Source: Verrucomicrobiaceae bacterium
Lineage (GTDB): Bacteria > Verrucomicrobiota > Verrucomicrobiia > Verrucomicrobiales > Verrucomicrobiaceae
Length of the DNA stretch: 18,291 nt
Direction: 5' to 3'
NCBI GenBank assembly: GCA_021151605.1
Contig: JAGKWZ010000095.1
Coordinates: 1-18,291 of the forward strand
Part shown: in pieces, positions 12,909 to 18,291 of the stretch
Numbering within the stretch: position 1 is the stretch's first letter
Layout: the number at the start of each line of letters is the position of its first letter
Program-made: the position numbers and the translations under genes
Notes under the pieces: model-generated
What the model was told of the DNA's origin: nothing
The model's database searches: none
The model's input: only the letters and a program-made list of their open reading frames with translations

Positions 12909-15572
12909 TTAGTCCACATAGAGGAACTCATTCGAGCTCATCAACGCGTGGCACAGCGCCGTCAGGCCGAGAAGCTCAGGGGCGGCATCGGCCTTCTCGG
13001 GTGGGCCGCTGACCTTCTCCAGCTTGGCCGGGGTGGCTTTGTAATGCTCCGTCTGGGCTTTCACAAAGGTCACGGCTTCCTGCTCGTCGGCCATGCTCGG
13101 TGTCCGGCTCAGGGCCAGTTCCCAGGCGCGGGCCACCTGCTTCTCGACATCGGTGCCGACTTCCTTCACCACGCGCTGCGCCAGGTCCTGGGCGTGCTCG
13201 CGCATGTAGAGGTTGTTCATCAAAAGCAGACTCTGCGGGCTCACGGTGGTGTTCGGGCGCATGGCGCAGTTCGCATCCGTCATCGCTGGAGCGTCAAAGG
13301 CGGCGAACATCTCCAGCGGCGTGCTGCGGCGAGCCTGGACGTAGATGCTGCGGCGGTAGTCCTCGCCATTCATGCTGACAAACTTGCCCGTCTGACGCCC
13401 GGCGGTGTCGCGGGTGTCCACACCGAGGATAATTTGGCCCTCTTCGTTAAACGTCACTGGCACGGGAGCACCGCCGATTTTGGGATTCAGCTTCCCACTT
13501 ACGGCTAGGAAGGCATCCCGCAGCGTCTCGGCTTCCAGGCGGCGGACATTCATGCGGCTGAGCAGGCGGTTGTCCGGGTCGATACGGTCCCGCTCGTCAT
13601 CACGGACGGAGCTTTGGCGATAGGTGCGGCTCGTCATGATCAGCTTGTGCAGGCGTTTCAGGCTCCAGCCGTTCGCCATAAAGTCGCTGGCCAGCCAGTC
13701 GAGCAGCTCGGGATGGCTGGGTTTTTCGCCAAGTTGGCCGAAGTCGTTCGGCGTATTGACGAGACCTTTGCCGAAGTGCCGCAGCCAGACCTGATTTACG
13801 ATCACACGCGCCAGCAGCGGGTGTTTCCCATCCGTCAGCGATTTGGCAAAAGCGAGACGACGGCCCGAGGTCGGCAGCGCCTTGTCCTTCACCGGCAGTT
13901 CGATGGGGCGGAAGGAGGCGAGCACGGTCAGATCTCCCGGTTTCACCACGTCCTTCGGCTGCTCGATGTCGCCACGGAAGAAAAGATGTGTCGGCGGCAG
14001 GGCGGTCTCGGCCATTGGCTGCTCCTGGAAGGCGTGGAGGAACTCCTCCTTCGGCTTCGTGGCACGCACGGCGGTGGCATCGGCGGTCATCTGCTTCAGT
14101 GTGTCGGCGTGCTTGGTTTTGTAGGTGCTGTCGTAGAGGTAGAGCGAGCCGCCGCTGAGCTGATTCACACGTGGCCAGGCTTTCAAAAGAGCGACTTGAG
14201 CCGGTGTGCGCTTCTTCACCTCGGCGCGGTAGGCGGTGCGCAGGGCATCGCGATCCTTCTCCGGGGCTTTCGCCAGTTCCTTCTCCAGCACTTCAGTGAT
14301 GAACTCCTCCTGCTTCACCAGTCGGGCGGCATCGATCTTCTTGGCCTCGACCTCGATCTTCGCGCCGATGGCCCGCTCTTCATCGGTCAAAAGAGAGACC
14401 AGACGTCCCGCCGGAGTCTTCCAGCTCGTAGTATTGAAGCCCGGCTCAAAGATGGCCCGCATCCGGTAGTAGTCGGCCTGCGTGATCGGGTCATAGCGAT
14501 GGTCGTGGCACTGGGCACAGCCCACCGTCATGCCGTAAAAGGCGGTACTCACGATCTTGATCGTGTCCGCGATGCTGGCGTTTTGCGCCGCTTTGTCATT
14601 CATCGCGCCCGTGCCGTCCGCCGCCATGCGCAGGAAGCCGGTGGCGGTGATTTTCTCGATGGCATCCGCGCTCAGATTTTTGTGCGGTTGCGGCACCATT
14701 TCATCACCCGCGAGCTGCTCGCGCACGAACTCATCGAAGGGCTTGTCCTTGTTCAGCGCAGCGATGACGTAGTCTCGATACTTCCAGGCCCAGGCACGCT
14801 CCAGATCCTTGTCCGTGTAGCCGTCAGAGTCCGCATAGCCCGCGATGTCCAGCCAGTGGCGGCCCCAGCGCTCGCCGTAGTGCTCGGAGGAGAGCAGGCG
14901 GTCCACCAGCGCCTCGTAGGAGGGAGCTTCCGGCTCTTTTGCCGGAGGCAGACCGGTGAGGTCAAAGCTCGCACGGCGCACCAGCGTGCGCGGATCAGCC
15001 TCGGGAGAGAATTGCAGCCCGTTTTCTTTCAGCTTCGCGGCGATGAAGGTGTCGATGGGATTCAAGTAGGCGCGTTCGCCAGAACGCGGTGCTGCCTCCC
15101 CAGATGGCGCTTTGGCAAGCGCTCCTACGCCTGGCACCTCCGGCTTTTTGATCGGCTGAAAAGCCCACCAAGCACGCTCCTCGTCCGTGAAAGCATGTTC
15201 CGGCCCGAGCTTCTCCGGCTCCACGCGGGAGGTCTTGGCACCTTGGGCGATCCACTGCTCTAGCGTGGCGATCTCCTTGTCCTTCAGCTTGGCTTTGCCT
15301 TTGGGCATCTCACCCTTCTTCACCAGCTCCAGCAGGTGACTTTTCGCGGCGTCGCCGGGGATGATGGCCGGGCCTTCTTTGCCGCCTTTGATCAAAAAAC
15401 GTGCCAGACGCACGTCGAGGCCGCCTTTGGTTTCGCCGTCTTCTCCATGGCAGTGGAAGCACTGCGCCTTCAGGATCGGGCGGACGTGTTTTTCAAACGT
15501 GAGCACTTCACCAGCCCACACAGGGCTGGCGATCACGAGAGCGATGAGGGGGGAACGGATCAAGCAGGGCAT
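12909..15572 (-). CDS. Exported PSD1/planctomycete cytochrome c domain protein (PSCyt1-DUF1549-DUF1553)
   Basis: This is a large exported protein of a family abundant in Planctomycetes and Verrucomicrobia; its biochemical role is not established. With the ATG at 15572 it has 887 residues and a signal peptide (about 1-20, IASPVWA). A planctomycete cytochrome c domain carries heme motif CFHCH at 38-42. The DUF1549 (PSCyt2) region runs from about 170 to 380 and begins NPIDTFIAAKL; it contains a second CxxCH, CAQCH, at 352-356. A lysine/glutamate-rich segment follows, then DUF1553 (PSD1) from about 571, with HPLLARVIVNQVWLRHFGKG and RLHKLIMTSRTYRQSS. A frame extending to 15752 is rejected because it overlaps the divergent methyltransferase. 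The usual DUF1501 partner gene is not downstream; pstS is. A 63-bp repeat element is inserted in frame near residues 148-168. Confidence 0.92.
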   Translation of the reverse strand: MPCLIRSPLIALVIASPVWAGEVLTFEKHVRPILKAQCFHCHGEDGETKGGLDVRLARFLIKGGKEGPAIIPGDAAKSHLLELVKKGEMPKGKAKLKDKEIATLEQWIAQGAKTSRVEPEKLGPEHAFTDEERAWWAFQPIKKPEVPGVGALAKAPSGEAAPRSGERAYLNPIDTFIAAKLKENGLQFSPEADPRTLVRRASFDLTGLPPAKEPEAPSYEALVDRLLSSEHYGERWGRHWLDIAGYADSDGYTDKDLERAWAWKYRDYVIAALNKDKPFDEFVREQLAGDEMVPQPHKNLSADAIEKITATGFLRMAADGTGAMNDKAAQNASIADTIKIVSTAFYGMTVGCAQCHDHRYDPITQADYYRMRAIFEPGFNTTSWKTPAGRLVSLLTDEERAIGAKIEVEAKKIDAARLVKQEEFITEVLEKELAKAPEKDRDALRTAYRAEVKKRTPAQVALLKAWPRVNQLSGGSLYLYDSTYKTKHADTLKQMTADATAVRATKPKEEFLHAFQEQPMAETALPPTHLFFRGDIEQPKDVVKPGDLTVLASFRPIELPVKDKALPTSGRRLAFAKSLTDGKHPLLARVIVNQVWLRHFGKGLVNTPNDFGQLGEKPSHPELLDWLASDFMANGWSLKRLHKLIMTSRTYRQSSVRDDERDRIDPDNRLLSRMNVRRLEAETLRDAFLAVSGKLNPKIGGAPVPVTFNEEGQIILGVDTRDTAGRQTGKFVSMNGEDYRRSIYVQARRSTPLEMFAAFDAPAMTDANCAMRPNTTVSPQSLLLMNNLYMREHAQDLAQRVVKEVGTDVEKQVARAWELALSRTPSMADEQEAVTFVKAQTEHYKATPAKLEKVSGPPEKADAAPELLGLTALCHALMSSNEFLYVD
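15066..15128. repeat. REPIN-like double-hairpin element inserted in frame in the PSD1 gene
   Basis: The element is bounded by GTAGG (15066-15070) and CCTAC (15124-15128). Inside are two perfect hairpins: CGCGTTC/GAACGCG (15071-15077 with 15082-15088) with loop GCCA, and GCGCTT/AAGCGC (15107-15112 with 15117-15122) with loop TGGC. The two loops are complementary, and each half read outward-in starts GTAGG followed by a GCG-rich stem. This is the arrangement of two REP sequences in inverted orientation. The 18-base spacer is 15089-15106. The length of 63 bp equals 21 codons and keeps the reading frame open. The encoded segment, between KKPEVPG and NPIDTFIAAK, is Ala/Gly/Ser/Pro-rich and does not resemble the flanking domains. 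Confidence 0.7.
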
Positions 15573-15621
15573 ACGGGCGGCATTGCGCAGCTCTTGCTCC
15601 TCGGCTAACCAAGGGCCGCGA

Positions 15622-16413
15622 ATGCAGCCCCAAATCACCAGTCCGAGTAACGAACGTATCAAACACGCCCGCCGCGTGCGTGATGGCCGTGAGCCAGAGC
15701 TCATCTTCGTGGATGGACTGCGACTCGCGGAAGAGGCCGTCAAATCCGGCATCGTCGTGGAGTCCGCCTTTGTCGCCTCTGGCAGCGATGATGCCCGCCT
15801 TCTCGCGCTCGTGCAGCAGCTCTCGGCTCAAAAGAGCGTTGTTTTGTGGACTCAGCGCGAGGTGTTGGACGCCCTCAGCGACACCGTGCAGAGCCAGGGC
15901 ATCATCCTCATCGCCCAGCGTCCCGTTTTGGATGCTGCCAAGGTGTTTCAGGGAAAAGGCAGCCTCTTTCTCGGGCTAGATCGCATTCAGGACCCCGGCA
16001 ACATGGGCACCCTGCTACGCACGGCGGAGGCCGCAGGAGCCGCTGGCGTGATCGTGCTCGGCGGCAGTGTGGATGTCTTTTCTCCGAAAGTGCTACGAAG
16101 CTCCATGGGCTCCGCTTTCCGCCTTCCGGTGATGGTGGATGTGTCCTCCGAGGTGCTTTTAAACCTGCGCACGGAGCATGATCTGCACCTCGTGGCCGCC
16201 GCCGGGGAAGGGGAGCTGGACTACACCGACTACGGCTGGCGTCAGCCCACCCTTCTCCTGCTCGGCAACGAGGGCCGCGGCGTCAGCCCCGACCTCATGG
16301 CCGCCTGTGACACCCGCCTGCGCATCCCCATGGAAAACGGCGTCGAGTCCCTGAACGTCTCCGCCGCCGGCGCCGTGATGCTTTTTGAGGCGGCGAGGCA
16401 GAGAAGGCTCTAG
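15622..16413 (+). CDS. SpoU/TrmH-family RNA 2'-O-methyltransferase
   Basis: This cytoplasmic SAM-dependent enzyme methylates a ribose 2'-OH in rRNA or tRNA. The 263 residues contain an N-terminal substrate-binding domain (about 24-101, ELIFVDGLRLAEEAVKSG) and the knotted SPOUT catalytic domain. Motif 1 is DRIQDPGNMGTLLRTAEAAG at 120-139 (Asn127, Arg133). Motif 2 is VLRSSMGSAFRLPV at 157-170. Motif 3 is LLGNEGRGVSPDL followed by IPMENGVESLNVSAAGAVML (235-254). It most resembles RlmB/TsnR-type 23S rRNA methyltransferases, but the target base cannot be told. The ATG at 15622 is preceded by AAGGG at a suitable distance. The longer frame from 15361 overlaps the divergent PSD1 gene and is rejected. 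The 49 bp between the two divergent starts must hold both promoters; I see no clear boxes. Confidence 0.92.
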   Translation: MQPQITSPSNERIKHARRVRDGREPELIFVDGLRLAEEAVKSGIVVESAFVASGSDDARLLALVQQLSAQKSVVLWTQREVLDALSDTVQSQGIILIAQRPVLDAAKVFQGKGSLFLGLDRIQDPGNMGTLLRTAEAAGAAGVIVLGGSVDVFSPKVLRSSMGSAFRLPVMVDVSSEVLLNLRTEHDLHLVAAAGEGELDYTDYGWRQPTLLLLGNEGRGVSPDLMAACDTRLRIPMENGVESLNVSAAGAVMLFEAARQRRL

Positions 16414-16445
16414 GCCTTGGGCAGGATGAGGTCCCGGATCAGCGT

Positions 16446-18291
16446 ATGCTCGTCATGTTCCGCATTTTCATCCTCGCGTTCATCCTTGTCGCTGGTCTTC
16501 ACGCCAAAACCATTCAGCTCACGCAAGATGGTCGATCCTTGGTGCCAGTGGTGGCGCTCGAAGAAGTGCTGAAGCCTACCGCTCACGAACTCGCCACCAT
16601 GCTCCAGCGTATCACTGGGGCTGCATTCACGGTGGAAACAAAGGCCGTGCCGCGCTGCATCCTGCTCAGTCTAAGTCCAGCCACGATCCCTATCAGCGCT
16701 CGCGAGGACTACTCGATCCATTCGGAGAAGGACAGGCTCGTCATCATCGGAAACACGCATCAGGCCGTGGAGCATGCGGTGTGGGATCTGCTGCATCGCC
16801 TCGGCTTCCGGCAGTTCTTTCCTGGCAAAACCTGGGAGATCGTGCCGCACCTGCCATCACTAAGCATCGACATCGATGTCAGTGAATCACCCGACTACCA
16901 CTCGCGGCGGATTTGGGCCGGATTTGGTTATCTCGAAGAACGCGAGGCGGATTACGAGCAGTGGAATCGCCGCAATCGAGCCACTGCTGGCATCACGCTG
17001 AGCACCGGCCATGCCTACGATGGCATCATGAAGCGCCACGAGGCAGAGTTTGAAAAGCATCCCGAATACCTCGCGCTCGTGGAAGGCAAACGCCAAAGGC
17101 CGAAGTTCTGCACCGCGAACGCCGATCTGCGGAAACTCGTCGTGGCAGATGCCCTGAGCCAGTTTGCTCAAGACCCGACTCTCGACTCCGTCTCCTGCGA
17201 TCCGAGTGATGGCGGAGGTTGGTGCGAATGCAGCGACTGCGCGAAGATTGGCAGTGTGAGTGATCGCGCACTGCTGTTGGCGAATGAAGTCGCTGAGGCG
17301 GTGAATGCCAAGCATCCGGGCCGCTTCGTTGGCATGTATGCCTACAATGAGCACTCGCCGCCGCCGTCCATCGAGGCGCATCCGCAGGTCGTGATCAGCG
17401 TGGCCACCGGCTTCATCCGCGGCGGCTACACCATCGATCAGCTCCTCTCCGGCTGGCAGGCCAAAACGAAGACGCTCGGCATCCGCGAATACTACAGCGT
17501 GAACACCTGGGACCGAGATCTGCCCGGCGCAGCACGCGGTGGGAATCTCGACTACCTGCGCACTACCATCCCGCACTTCCATCAAAGCGGCGCACGCTTT
17601 ATGTCGGCGGAATCGAGCGACAACTTCGGCCCCAACGGCCTCGGTTATTACCTCGCCACGCGCCTGATGTGGGATGTGAAGGAGGCGCAGAACCTCGAAG
17701 CCCTCGTCGCTGACTTCCTCGATAAATCCTTCGGCCCCGCCAGCGCCCCAATAGCGAAGTTTTACACCTTGCTCGATGGCACGAAGCGCCAGGCCCTCAG
17801 TGATGACCTGCTCGGCCGAATGTATCGCCTGCTCGATGAAGCCCGCTCTTTGAGCAACGATGCCGCCATCCGCGCACGTCTCGGCGATCTCACGCTCTAC
17901 ACCCGCTACGTCGAGCTTTACCACGACTACGCCTCCGCCCAGGGTAAGGAGCGGCAGGCGGCCTTTGAGCAGCTCTTCTGCTTCATCTGGCGCATCCGCC
18001 ACACCGGCATGGTGCATGTGAAGGCTCTCTGGCGTGATCTTCCGAATCGCGACAAATCCATCGCCCTGCCCGCGCTCGGCAAATACAACGATCCCGACGC
18101 CACGAACCCCTGGAAGTCCGACGAAGCCTTCACCGCCGATCACATCGCCACCTTCATCCGCGAAGGCATCGCGAAGCGGAAGCTGCTCGACTTCACGCCC
18201 GTCTCATTCAGCACTAAGCTCGTGCCAGCAACCGCACTCAAACTCCCTCAAGTGCCGCGTGGCAATGCTGGCATCTACCTGCGCGGCGTGC
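16446..18291 (+). CDS. Secreted DUF4838 domain protein (3' end beyond the window)
   Basis: An open frame of 615 codons runs to the window end without a stop. The start is ATG at 16446 (GGA seven bases upstream), with an in-frame ATG at 16455 as alternative; either gives a signal peptide ending FILVAGLHA. Residues about 20-140 look like the N-terminal alpha/beta domain that precedes many glycoside-hydrolase-like barrels (ELATMLQRITGAAFTVE, VEHAVWDLLHRLGFRQFFPG). The DUF4838 region follows, with the hallmark SCDPSDGGGWCECSDC at 250-265 and YAYNEHSPPP at about 298-307. The family is common in Verrucomicrobia and Bacteroidetes and is thought to act on carbohydrates, but I know of no established activity. 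The gene lies 32 bp after the methyltransferase on the same strand. The large antisense frame opposite it (16887-18143) is a GC-rich shadow. Confidence 0.85.
   Translation, partial: MLVMFRIFILAFILVAGLHAKTIQLTQDGRSLVPVVALEEVLKPTAHELATMLQRITGAAFTVETKAVPRCILLSLSPATIPISAREDYSIHSEKDRLVIIGNTHQAVEHAVWDLLHRLGFRQFFPGKTWEIVPHLPSLSIDIDVSESPDYHSRRIWAGFGYLEEREADYEQWNRRNRATAGITLSTGHAYDGIMKRHEAEFEKHPEYLALVEGKRQRPKFCTANADLRKLVVADALSQFAQDPTLDSVSCDPSDGGGWCECSDCAKIGSVSDRALLLANEVAEAVNAKHPGRFVGMYAYNEHSPPPSIEAHPQVVISVATGFIRGGYTIDQLLSGWQAKTKTLGIREYYSVNTWDRDLPGAARGGNLDYLRTTIPHFHQSGARFMSAESSDNFGPNGLGYYLATRLMWDVKEAQNLEALVADFLDKSFGPASAPIAKFYTLLDGTKRQALSDDLLGRMYRLLDEARSLSNDAAIRARLGDLTLYTRYVELYHDYASAQGKERQAAFEQLFCFIWRIRHTGMVHVKALWRDLPNRDKSIALPALGKYNDPDATNPWKSDEAFTADHIATFIREGIAKRKLLDFTPVSFSTKLVPATALKLPQVPRGNAGIYLRGV

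Noticed and set aside
13614..15263. 549-codon plus-strand open frame opposite the PSD1 gene
   Set aside because: The minus strand encodes recognisable DUF1549/DUF1553 domains throughout. The plus frame is rich in Arg, His and Gly and has no recognisable motif.
15361..15621. 87-codon N-terminal extension of the RNA methyltransferase
   Set aside because: It is antisense to the PSD1 gene; the ATG at 15622 has a ribosome-binding-like AAGGG and gives the family's usual length.
15573..15752. 60-codon N-terminal extension of the PSD1 protein
   Set aside because: It runs into the divergent methyltransferase gene; the ATG at 15572 starts a proper signal peptide.
16887..18143. 418-codon minus-strand open frame opposite the DUF4838 gene
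   Set aside because: It is a mirror of a real coding frame; its Gly/Val/Glu/Ala-rich product has no family features or start signal.

Overview
The window reads as a chromosomal segment from a Verrucomicrobiota bacterium, probably close to Verrucomicrobiaceae/Prosthecobacter. This is inferred from a planctomycete-type cytochrome c/PSD1 protein, a DUF4838 protein, a GC-rich genome with many long antisense shadow frames, and weak Shine-Dalgarno signals. No rRNA, tRNA, CRISPR array, transposase, phage gene or defence system was recognised. No stretch over 300 bases lacks a gene.

Layout. Bases 1-115 are AT-richer (47 of 115 are G or C) and carry no recognisable gene. They abut the C-terminal half of arginyl-tRNA synthetase (116-967, +), whose N-terminal half is absent. 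The region 995-15572 is all on the minus strand. In transcription order it holds a PSD1-type cytochrome c protein; pstS-pstC-pstA-pstB (high-affinity phosphate uptake); rpe (ribulose-phosphate 3-epimerase); an N-acetylmuramoyl-L-alanine amidase overlapping by 4 bp a fused YeeZ-like dehydrogenase/shikimate kinase; an ECF-like sigma factor; an RND-type membrane fusion protein; and an APC amino-acid permease whose start codon abuts the fusion protein's stop. From 15622 the plus strand carries a SpoU/TrmH RNA methyltransferase and then a secreted DUF4838 protein that runs off the window end without a stop.

How the genes fit together. The pst genes form a compact operon (75 bp gap, 4 bp overlap, 23 bp gap) without phoU. 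PstC is about twice the usual size because of a roughly 285-residue insert after its first membrane helix. The sigma factor, adaptor and permease lie close enough to be co-transcribed, although an adaptor of this family normally partners an RND pump.

Most notable. (i) A 63-bp double-hairpin element resembling a REPIN (paired REP sequences in inverted orientation) lies in frame inside the PSD1 gene and adds 21 codons. (ii) A possible solitary relative of the same repeat lies between rpe and the amidase gene. (iii) PstC has its large insert. (iv) YeeZ-like and AroK domains are fused. (v) argS is cut at an abrupt composition change. I do not see a wholly new multi-gene system; the rest is ordinary chromosomal housekeeping and nutrient-uptake content.
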